Assembly: GCA_027010005.1 (NCBI GenBank)
Contig: JALVCM010000029.1
Coordinates: 1 to 5,754 of the forward strand
Source of the DNA: Thiohalobacter sp.
Lineage (GTDB): Bacteria > Pseudomonadota > Gammaproteobacteria > DSM-19610
Length of the DNA: 5,754 nt
Direction of reading: 5' to 3'
Shown here: piece after piece, positions 1 to 5,754 of the stretch
How positions within the stretch are numbered: position 1 is the first letter of the stretch
How the letters are laid out: each line of letters begins with the position of its first letter
Position numbers and translations under genes: made by a program
Notes under the pieces: generated by a model
What the model saw: the letters and a program-made list of their open reading frames with translations, nothing else
Database searches by the model: none
What the model was told of the DNA's origin: nothing

Positions 1-277
1 AAACCAGTACCCCACATTCCTGGCCGAGGTGCCGGAAAGCTTCACGCCCGTGACTGGCCTGCACACCGGCAGGTGCGCCATCTCCGTGCCAGTGAATGGC
101 AAGACCTGGCTGTCGCTGTATCCACCGCGCAGCCTGTGCACACACCTCCGGTGCTTCACCACTCAGCCATACCAGGCGGCGCTGAAACTGTTCACGCGCT
201 GACCGCCACAGGGCATCGATACTTTCATCGACCCCGGTCGGCGTGTGTGGTGTAGCGGGTTTCTGCTCGCAGCTCAT
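1..277 (-). CDS. tmcA: tRNA(Met) cytidine acetyltransferase TmcA, N-terminal part (3' end outside window)
   Basis: Translating the minus strand from the ATG at 277-275 gives 92 residues with no stop before the window edge. TmcA makes N4-acetylcytidine at the wobble position of elongator tRNA-Met in the cytoplasm, using acetyl-CoA and ATP. What I see: residues 33-41 read RRLVWLSGE, matching the RRLLVLSGE-type strand that opens the family's N-terminal domain (DUF1726-like). Residues 83-92 read LGQECGVLV, matching the LG.E...V segment where the family continues into a 'FDA..GFD' stretch. The first 20 or so residues are a polar, family-variable extension. The family is usually about 670-720 residues, so the helicase-like ATPase and GNAT acetyltransferase domains lie outside the window and cannot be checked. 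The start is supported by a GGGAG ribosome binding site 9 bases upstream and an in-frame TAG at 317-319. It follows lpd after 51 bases on the same strand. The identification is by remembered family pattern, not a search. Confidence 0.78.
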   Translation of the reverse strand, partial: MSCEQKPATPHTPTGVDESIDALWRSAREQFQRRLVWLSGEAPEVCAQAARWIQRQPGLAIHWHGDGAPAGVQASHGREAFRHLGQECGVLV

Positions 278-278
278 G

Positions 279-293
279 CCGGGATTCTCCCAG
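279..293 (-). promoter_or_regulatory. tmcA ribosome binding site inside a small inverted repeat
   Basis: On the minus strand the leader reads CTGGGAGAATCCCGGC immediately before the tmcA ATG. GGGAG (291-287) is a good Shine-Dalgarno with a 9-base spacer. The same bases can fold into a short hairpin: CTGGGA pairs with TCCCGG (one T-G wobble) around a GAA loop. Most of the Shine-Dalgarno would then be in the stem. The ribosome binding site is well supported; a regulatory role for the fold is only inference, because the stem is short. Confidence 0.55.
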
Positions 294-328
294 AAACCCC
301 GTACCCGTGCGAATCCCTACAGCCGGAG

Positions 329-1780
329 TCAGTTGTTTTTCTGTTTTCTGCGCCGCGCCGGTGCGATGTGCAGTGCGCGCCCGTGTAATGCCAGCGCTGC
401 TTCGTGGAATGACTCCGACAGGGTCGGGTGGGCAAAAACGGTCAAGGCAATGTCTTCTGCGCTGCTACCCAGTTGCATGGCAATAACCGCTTCGGCCACC
501 AGCTCCGAGGCCTGTGGCCCAATGATATGCACCCCCAGCAGGCGGTCAGTCTTTTCATCTGCCAGTACCTTGATGAATCCTTCCGTATGACCGGAGGCAC
601 GCGCCCGGCCATTGGCGGCAAACGGAAACAAGCCGCTGCGGAAAGCAACACCGGTGGCATGAAGTGCCTGTTCGGTCTGGCCTGCCCAGGCAATCTCCGG
701 CTGTGTATAGATTACCGAGGGAATGGTGTTGTAGTCGATGTGTGCCACATGACCGGCAATCTGTTCGGCTACCATCAACCCTTCTTCAGAGCCCTTGTGC
801 GCCAGCATGGGGCCGCGTACGGCATCACCGATGGCCCACACGCCCGGCAGGTTCGTCGAGCACTGTTCGTCGACGTGGATAAACCCCCATTCGTCGAGCA
901 GCAGGCCGGATTCGTCCGAGGCCAGGTTTTCCGTATTGGGGTGACGTCCTACCGCGACAACAAGACGATCGAACTGCATGGTGTGTTCGCCATCCGCATC
1001 CTGGTAATCCAGTTCAACCTCACTGTCTTTTACCGTACAGGCTGTCACACGACTGCCCAGCCGTATATCCAGACCCTGCCCGGTAAAACTGCGCAGTGCC
1101 TGTGTTGCCACCTGTGCATCGGCAATGGGCAGGAAACTGTCCTGCGCCTCCAGCAACACAACCTGTTCGCTGCCAAGCCGTTTCCATACACTGCCCAGTT
1201 CCAGGCCGATGACGCCAGCGCCGATAATACCCAGGCGGGCCGGCACGTCGTCGAACGCCAGCGCACCGGATGAGTCCACAATATACTTGCCGTCCTGCGC
1301 GATACCGGACAGCTGGACCGGTGAAGAACCGGGGGCCAGGATGATATTCCCGGCGCGCAATGTGATTTCATCATCACCCTGCACAACCACGACCTGCCGT
1401 TCTGCCACCAGCCGGGCACGCCCCTGTACAGGTGTCACACCGTTGGCCTTGAACAGCTGGGCAATACCCTGGGTCAGCTCCTGCACCACACGTTGCTTGT
1501 GCTGCATCATGCCATCGAGATCGAGACTGACGTCAGCGACACGGATACCGCGTTCCTCCATCCCCTCCCGGGCATGTGCATATTGTTCCGAGGACTCAAG
1601 CAATGCTTTTGAAGGAATACAGCCGACATTGAGACAGGTCCCACCCAGTGCCGGTTTTCCGTCCGGACCGGTCCAGTCATCGATACAGGCTGTCTTTAAC
1701 CCGAGTTGCGCACAGCGAATCGCAGCCACATAACCGGCCGGCCCCGCACCCACAACAATCACCTGGTATTCTTCTGACAT
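329..1780 (-). CDS. lpd: Dihydrolipoyl dehydrogenase (E3) of the 2-oxoglutarate dehydrogenase complex
   Basis: This FAD enzyme reoxidises the dihydrolipoyl arm of E2 and passes electrons to NAD+. It is 483 residues from the ATG at 1780-1778. Motifs in order: FAD-binding GAGPAG at 11-16; redox-active disulfide GGTCLNVGCIPSK with Cys49 and Cys54; NAD-binding GAGVIG at 187-192; second FAD motif AIGDAVRG with Asp319; and the C-terminal dimerisation domain with HPTLSE at 451-456, whose His-Glu pair serves the partner subunit's active site. There is no N-terminal lipoyl domain, unlike some PDH-linked E3s. The length and the GPDGKPALGG insert before the disulfide resemble the Azotobacter/Pseudomonas LpdG type. 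Start choice: the ATG gives the same N-terminal length as those homologues. A GTG at 1789 in the same frame would add three residues and overlap the sucB stop as GTGA. Neither start has a clear Shine-Dalgarno, so translation is probably coupled to sucB. The C-terminus ends in a basic tail (ARRRKQKNN). Placement directly after sucAB suggests an E3 dedicated to this complex, although E3 is often shared. Confidence 0.97.
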   Translation of the reverse strand: MSEEYQVIVVGAGPAGYVAAIRCAQLGLKTACIDDWTGPDGKPALGGTCLNVGCIPSKALLESSEQYAHAREGMEERGIRVADVSLDLDGMMQHKQRVVQELTQGIAQLFKANGVTPVQGRARLVAERQVVVVQGDDEITLRAGNIILAPGSSPVQLSGIAQDGKYIVDSSGALAFDDVPARLGIIGAGVIGLELGSVWKRLGSEQVVLLEAQDSFLPIADAQVATQALRSFTGQGLDIRLGSRVTACTVKDSEVELDYQDADGEHTMQFDRLVVAVGRHPNTENLASDESGLLLDEWGFIHVDEQCSTNLPGVWAIGDAVRGPMLAHKGSEEGLMVAEQIAGHVAHIDYNTIPSVIYTQPEIAWAGQTEQALHATGVAFRSGLFPFAANGRARASGHTEGFIKVLADEKTDRLLGVHIIGPQASELVAEAVIAMQLGSSAEDIALTVFAHPTLSESFHEAALALHGRALHIAPARRRKQKNN

Positions 1781-1789
1781 CTGCGTCAC
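1778..1789 (-). promoter_or_regulatory. sucB-lpd junction: alternative starts with translational coupling
   Basis: The minus strand reads GTGACGCAGATG here. The TGA at 1788-1786 ends sucB. A GTG (1789-1787) overlaps it, and an in-frame ATG follows at 1780-1778. The preceding 20 bases (about 1790-1810) contain only a weak TGGGCG and no AGGAGG-like site. Ribosomes finishing sucB would end within a few bases of either start, so coupling is the likely way lpd is initiated. This is inferred from spacing, not measured. Confidence 0.5.
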
Positions 1790-3021
1790 ACGCCCAGCAT
1801 CAGTCGTGCCGGGTCCTCAAGCATGTCCTTGACGGTCACCAGAAACTGAACGGCCTCGCGCCCGTCGACCAGCCGGTGATCATAGGAAAGCGCGATATTC
1901 ATCATGGGCCGGATAACGACCTCGCCATTTTCCGCCACCGGTCGCTCCTGAATCTTGTGCAGGCCCAGTATGCCACTTTGCGGCGGGTTCAGGATGGGCG
2001 TAGATAACAGGGACCCGAAGACACCGCCATTGGTCAGGGTAAAGGTCCCGCCGGTGATGTCTTCCAGTGACAGGTGGCCATCCCGCGCCTTGCCTGCATA
2101 GTCACGAATCTGAATCTCGACATCCGCCATGGCCATGCGATCGGCATCACGCAGTATGGGAACGACCAGGCCGCGAGGTGACGATACCGCAACCCCGATA
2201 TCAAAGAAGCCGTGGTAAACAATATCTGTTCCGTCGATGGAGGCATTGAGTTCCGGAAAGCGGCGCAGACCCTCGATGGCCGCCTTGACAAAGAAGGACA
2301 TGAAACCGAGCCGAACGCCGTAGCGTTTTTCAAACGCATCACGGTGACGGCTGCGCAGGTCCATGACCGGTTGCATATTGACCTCGTTGAAGGTCGTCAG
2401 AATGGCTGCATTACGCTGGGCCTCCAGTAACCGTTCGGCAATGCGTGCACGCAGGCGCGTCATGGGCACACGTTGTTCCGGTCGGTCGCCGTTTACAGAC
2501 GCTGATTCACCCGGTACCGGTGCGGGTGCTGTTTCAACAGGCGTCTCGGCGGTTACTTTTTCGGTGGACTTGCCACGGGCTGTGTCAGGCGCTGTTTCCA
2601 GCACCGCCAGCACGTCTTCCTTGAGAATGCGGTTACTGTTACCCGAAGCGGGAATGGTATGGATGTCCAGTCCGTTTTCTTCAATCAGTTTTCTTGCTGC
2701 CGGTGTAGCAAAAGGGGCCTCTGCCTGCGTTTCTGTTGCCGCTGCACTGGCCGTTTCCGGCTCTTCCACAGAAACATCCACGGCCTCCTCGCGCATGCGC
2801 CCGATCACCTGTCCCGAGGTGACCACGGCACCGGCCTCTTCAAGGATCTCTTCCAGCACACCATCTTTGGGTGCCGGGACTTCAAATACGACCTTGTCTG
2901 TTTCAATCTCTACCAGTGACTCGTCACGTTGTACCGGGTCACCGGGCTGTTTGTTCCAGGACAGGATGGTCCCGTCGGAAACGGATTCGGGGAAAACAGG
3001 CACCTTGAGTTCAATCGACAT
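1786..3021 (-). CDS. sucB: Dihydrolipoyllysine succinyltransferase (E2 of 2-oxoglutarate dehydrogenase)
   Basis: This is the structural core of the complex: it carries the succinyl group on a lipoyl lysine and transfers it to CoA. It has 411 residues, the usual length for a one-lipoyl-domain E2o. Domains in order: lipoyl domain about 2-77, with the lipoylated Lys43 in ETDKVVFEV; an Ala/Glu-rich flexible linker about 79-102; the peripheral subunit-binding domain about 103-141 ([10 protein letters not shown] through [12 protein letters not shown]), which holds E3; a second Thr/Pro/Ala/Glu-rich linker about 142-183; and the catalytic domain about 184-411. The active-site signature [10 protein letters not shown] has His382 and Asp386, and TLTNGG at 328-333 fits the conserved strand before the active site. 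The start has an AAGGGA site 6 bases upstream. It sits 11 bases after sucA, and its stop lies at the lpd start. The SucA-type E1 partner and the E2o-like core argue for succinyl rather than acetyl transfer. I see no missing residue or frameshift. Confidence 0.97.
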   Translation of the reverse strand: MSIELKVPVFPESVSDGTILSWNKQPGDPVQRDESLVEIETDKVVFEVPAPKDGVLEEILEEAGAVVTSGQVIGRMREEAVDVSVEEPETASAAATETQAEAPFATPAARKLIEENGLDIHTIPASGNSNRILKEDVLAVLETAPDTARGKSTEKVTAETPVETAPAPVPGESASVNGDRPEQRVPMTRLRARIAERLLEAQRNAAILTTFNEVNMQPVMDLRSRHRDAFEKRYGVRLGFMSFFVKAAIEGLRRFPELNASIDGTDIVYHGFFDIGVAVSSPRGLVVPILRDADRMAMADVEIQIRDYAGKARDGHLSLEDITGGTFTLTNGGVFGSLLSTPILNPPQSGILGLHKIQERPVAENGEVVIRPMMNIALSYDHRLVDGREAVQFLVTVKDMLEDPARLMLGV

Positions 3022-3027
3022 CGTGTA

Positions 3028-3034
3028 TCCCTTC
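3028..3034 (-). promoter_or_regulatory. sucB ribosome binding site overlapping the sucA stop codon
   Basis: The minus strand reads TGAAGGGATACACGATG from 3035 to 3019. The TGA is the sucA stop. The GAAGGGA that follows is the Shine-Dalgarno, 6 bases from the sucB ATG. A ribosome terminating on sucA would therefore sit on the sucB initiation site, which favours balanced E1:E2 synthesis through coupling. The site also fixes the sucB start. Confidence 0.75.
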
Positions 3035-5754
3035 AGCTATCGGTTTGTGTAATTTCGGGTTCAAGCCCCAGGGCTTCTGATATCAGCCGGTGCTGTTGCT
3101 GCAAATGCAGCCAGGCATAGCCGACTGCCGGTGCAGCAGAGAACGGCCGGCCCACGTAGCGCAATAGTGCAGGGTCCGGCAGTGTCGCATGCAGGTGGTG
3201 CTGGATCGAGAACCACGCGCCCTGGTTCTGCGGCTCTTCCTGGCACCAGATAATTTCATCGGCATTCGGGTAGCGTTCCAGCTGTTTGCTCAGCTGTGCC
3301 TCGGGGAACGGGTACAGGCGCTCGACACGCACAATGGCAACATCCTCGATCTGCTGCTCGCGGCGCTTTTCCAGCAACTCGTAGTAGACCTTTCCGCTAC
3401 ACAACAGCACGCGCCTGACAGTCTTTTCTGCTAACGCATCCACCTCGGGAATCACCGGCTGGAATTCACCTTCACTGAGGTCTTCCAGTGTATTGACGGC
3501 AAGACGATGCCTTAACAGGCTTTTAGGTGACATGACAATCAGTGGTTTGCGGCATTCGAGCATGACCTGGCGACGCAGCAGGTGGAAGATCTGTGCCGGT
3601 GTGGTCGGTACGCAGACCTGCATATTGTGCTCGGCACACAGTTGCAGGTAACGCTCCAGCCGCGCCGAGGAATGCTCCGGTCCCTGGCCTTCCAGTCCAT
3701 GTGGCAACAGCATCACCAGACCACACAACCGGTTCCATTTCTGTTCCCCGGCGCTGATGAACTGGTCGATGACCACCTGCGCATTGTTGGCAAAGTCGCC
3801 AAACTGTGCCTCCCAGATCACCAGGGTGTTCGGGTCCGTGGTCGCGTAACCATACTCGAAAGCCAGCACCGCCTCTTCCGACAACAGTGAATTGATCACC
3901 AGGAAATTGGCCTGCCCCTCACGGATATTGCGCAGCGGAATGTAGGTCGAACCGTCTTTCTGACAGTGCAGCACGGCATGACGGTGGAAAAATGTCCCCC
4001 GACCGCTGTCCTGCCCGGACAGGCGCACCGGGTAGCCCTCGTCAACCAGCGAGGCATAGGCCAGGGTTTCGGCAAAGCCCCAGTCTATCGGCAGGGCACC
4101 GGCTGCCATCTTGCGCCGGTTGCTGATGATCTTGGCCACGTTCGGGTTCAACTCGAAACCGTCCGGCACATGATCCAGGCTGCGCCACAACTGGCGCAGC
4201 CGCTCAATCGATACGGTAGTATCGAGAAATGCCGTACAGGCCTGGGCCAGGTAAGGCTCCCAGTCAACGGCCCAGGGATAGCGCGCTTCTTCCTTTGTCA
4301 TCAACCCGTCGACGGCGGTCTCACCGCGATCGAGACGGTCACGATAGGCGTCCATCAGCTGTTTCGGCACAGCCTCGTCACACACGCCCTCTTTTACCAG
4401 GCGCTCCGCGTACAGGGCGCGCGGTGTTTTGTGGTCACGAATGGCCGCATACATCACCGGCTGGGTGGCCGTCGGCTCATCGGCCTCGCTGTGGCCATGA
4501 CGGCGGTAACAGACCAGGTCTATCACCACGTCCTTGTGGAAACTCATCCGGTAATCCAGTGCCAGCTGTGTCACGGCAATCACCGCATCCGGGTCGTCAC
4601 CGTTGACATGAAGAATAGGCGCATTGACCATCTTGGCAATGTCTGTGCAGTACTGGGTGGAGCGTGCATCCTTCTGACTGCTGGTCGTAAAACCGATCTG
4701 GTTGTTGACCACGATATGCACGGTTCCCTTGGTGGAATAACCACGCGACTGTGACATATTGATGGTTTCCATCACCACGCCCTGCCCCGCAAATGCCGCA
4801 TCACCATGAATCAGGATTGGCACAACACGCCGGCCTTCATCGTCACCACTTCGCTGCTGCCGTGCACGCACCGAACCTTCCACGACCGGCCCGACGATTT
4901 CCAGGTGGGACGGGTTGAAAGCCAGGTTAATGTGTACCCTGCCATTATCAGTCCGCAGGTCCGATGAAAACCCCTGGTGGTATTTCACATCGCCGGAACC
5001 GTTAAACTGCTTGCCGGCCTTGCCTTCAAACTCCTCGAACAGTTCAGCCGCCGTCTTGCCCACAATATTGATCAGCACATTCAGCCGGCCACGGTGCGCC
5101 ATACCGATACTGGTCTCTTTCACACCGTGCGTGGCACCCCGCCGGATCAGTTCATCGAGTAACGGGATCAGCGCATCGCCACCTTCCAGTGAAAACCGCT
5201 TCTGCCCGACATACCGGGTATGCAGGTAGCGCTCCAGTCCTTCTGCCGCCGTCAGGCGTTGCAGGATGTGCAAACGGGCATCGGCTTCCAGTGCAGGCCG
5301 CCCACCCGCACGCTCGATACGCTCCTGTATCCAGCGTTTTTCCTGTGTTTCGGTGATATGCATATACTCGGCGCCGACACTGCCGCAGTAGATTTCCCGG
5401 AGTTTCCCGACAATATCGCGCAAGCTGGCCCGCTCGCCAATGGCCAGTGAGCCGGTATCGAATACGGCATCCAGGTCTGCCTTCCCGAGACCGTGAAATT
5501 CAGGCGTCAGTTCTGCAAGGTCCGGTTTTTCACGTAATCCCAATGGGTCAATATCGGCTACCTGGTGCGCACGAAACCGGTATGCATTGATCAGCTGCAG
5601 GACACGAATCTGCTTTTCTTCATGTGCCGCCGCACCCGGTTTGCAAGGTTCGGGACGCCGGCCCGCAAACGGTTGCCGGGTCATGGCGCGGAAGGTTTCG
5701 CGGATAGTGGAATGTGATGGCTCGGCCCCGTGGCCATTGACCCGTGGCAGGGTC
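3033..5754 (-). CDS. sucA: 2-oxoglutarate dehydrogenase E1 component (5' end outside window)
   Basis: This thiamine-diphosphate enzyme decarboxylates 2-oxoglutarate and succinylates the E2 lipoyl group. The frame is open to the window edge: 23 codons upstream of the first ATG (5684) are still coding. They include a HSTIRETF segment matching HSQTREYF of E. coli SucA, so the ATG at 5684 is internal. 906 residues are visible; against the roughly 930-residue family, about 45-50 residues are missing. Numbered from the first full codon: [10 protein letters not shown] at 52-61 and DPLGL at 69-73; active-site histidines in GMAHRGR (His220) and NPSHLEIV (His283); the ThDP/Mg2+ motif from HGDAA (Asp318) to VVNNQ (Asn350, Asn351); [13 protein letters not shown]; the pyrimidine-domain block [16 protein letters not shown] at 579-594; [14 protein letters not shown] at 624-637; [22 protein letters not shown]; and the C-terminal RVERLYPFP and GRP segments. 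All the family signatures I checked are intact. It is the first visible gene of sucA-sucB-lpd; its promoter and ribosome binding site lie outside. Confidence 0.98.
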   Translation of the reverse strand, partial: TLPRVNGHGAEPSHSTIRETFRAMTRQPFAGRRPEPCKPGAAAHEEKQIRVLQLINAYRFRAHQVADIDPLGLREKPDLAELTPEFHGLGKADLDAVFDTGSLAIGERASLRDIVGKLREIYCGSVGAEYMHITETQEKRWIQERIERAGGRPALEADARLHILQRLTAAEGLERYLHTRYVGQKRFSLEGGDALIPLLDELIRRGATHGVKETSIGMAHRGRLNVLINIVGKTAAELFEEFEGKAGKQFNGSGDVKYHQGFSSDLRTDNGRVHINLAFNPSHLEIVGPVVEGSVRARQQRSGDDEGRRVVPILIHGDAAFAGQGVVMETINMSQSRGYSTKGTVHIVVNNQIGFTTSSQKDARSTQYCTDIAKMVNAPILHVNGDDPDAVIAVTQLALDYRMSFHKDVVIDLVCYRRHGHSEADEPTATQPVMYAAIRDHKTPRALYAERLVKEGVCDEAVPKQLMDAYRDRLDRGETAVDGLMTKEEARYPWAVDWEPYLAQACTAFLDTTVSIERLRQLWRSLDHVPDGFELNPNVAKIISNRRKMAAGALPIDWGFAETLAYASLVDEGYPVRLSGQDSGRGTFFHRHAVLHCQKDGSTYIPLRNIREGQANFLVINSLLSEEAVLAFEYGYATTDPNTLVIWEAQFGDFANNAQVVIDQFISAGEQKWNRLCGLVMLLPHGLEGQGPEHSSARLERYLQLCAEHNMQVCVPTTPAQIFHLLRRQVMLECRKPLIVMSPKSLLRHRLAVNTLEDLSEGEFQPVIPEVDALAEKTVRRVLLCSGKVYYELLEKRREQQIEDVAIVRVERLYPFPEAQLSKQLERYPNADEIIWCQEEPQNQGAWFSIQHHLHATLPDPALLRYVGRPFSAAPAVGYAWLHLQQQHRLISEALGLEPEITQTDS

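Noticed and set aside
73..255. 60-codon plus-strand open frame near the left edge
   Set aside because: Antisense to the tmcA N-terminal region, whose own translation matches a family pattern; nothing recognisable in this one.
278..328. Possible rho-independent terminator after lpd
   Set aside because: The only hairpin found is the short one at 279-293. It is not followed by a T-run on the minus strand and leads straight into the tmcA ATG.
428..1273. 281-codon plus-strand open frame opposite lpd
   Set aside because: It lies wholly antisense to a well-conserved E3 gene, shows no recognisable domain, and has no supporting ribosome binding site that I can see. Long antisense frames are common opposite GC-rich coding sequence.
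1125..1733. 202-codon plus-strand open frame opposite lpd
   Set aside because: Ser/Arg/Pro-rich low-complexity translation antisense to the FAD and NAD domains of E3; a shadow frame.
2363..3052. 229-codon plus-strand open frame opposite sucB
   Set aside because: Its Ser/Thr-rich repetitive translation is what the reverse reading of the Ala/Glu-rich E2 linkers would give; no domain recognised.
3966..4754. 262-codon plus-strand open frame opposite sucA
   Set aside because: Antisense to the central E1 region, including conserved ThDP-binding sequence; composition and lack of motifs point to a shadow.
1..5754. Mobile element, CRISPR array, RNA gene or hidden novel system
   Set aside because: Coding sequence fills all but about 70 bases, and all of it belongs to conserved housekeeping families. 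I saw no long repeats, transposase motifs, spacer-repeat pattern or tRNA-like fold.

Overview
The window is a compact, single-strand gene block, with every supported gene on the minus strand. In transcription order (right to left) it holds sucA (E1 of the 2-oxoglutarate dehydrogenase complex, 5' end outside the window), sucB (E2, dihydrolipoyl succinyltransferase), lpd (E3, dihydrolipoyl dehydrogenase), and the first 92 codons of a fourth gene. I identify that fourth gene from its translation as the N-terminus of tmcA, the tRNA(Met) cytidine acetyltransferase; its 3' end is outside the window.

Organism: a moderately GC-rich proteobacterium, most likely a gammaproteobacterium. The SucA protein is close to the Escherichia coli type along its whole length. 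The E3 resembles the Azotobacter/Pseudomonas LpdG type rather than the PDH-linked Lpd of E. coli. TmcA is characteristic of gammaproteobacteria. I cannot name the genus from sequence alone.

Layout: 1-277 tmcA 5' part; 278-328 a 51-base spacer carrying the tmcA Shine-Dalgarno and a small hairpin but no convincing terminator; 329-1780 (or 1789) lpd; 1786-3021 sucB; 3033-5754 sucA. The sucA-sucB gap is 11 bases, and the sucA stop codon touches the sucB ribosome binding site. sucB and lpd either overlap by 4 bases (GTGA) or are 5 bases apart, depending on the lpd start. There is no gene-free stretch longer than 51 bases. The promoter must lie upstream of sucA, beyond base 5754.

Function: E1 (thiamine diphosphate) decarboxylates 2-oxoglutarate and succinylates the lipoyl arm of E2. 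E2 passes the succinyl group to CoA, and E3 (FAD, NAD+) reoxidises the dihydrolipoyl arm. Together they make succinyl-CoA, CO2 and NADH in the TCA cycle. All catalytic motifs I looked for are present in the three proteins, so the complex looks intact. The operon itself is ordinary. I found no novel system, mobile element, CRISPR array or RNA gene. The points worth a second look are the tmcA neighbour, its possibly structured leader, and the lpd start.
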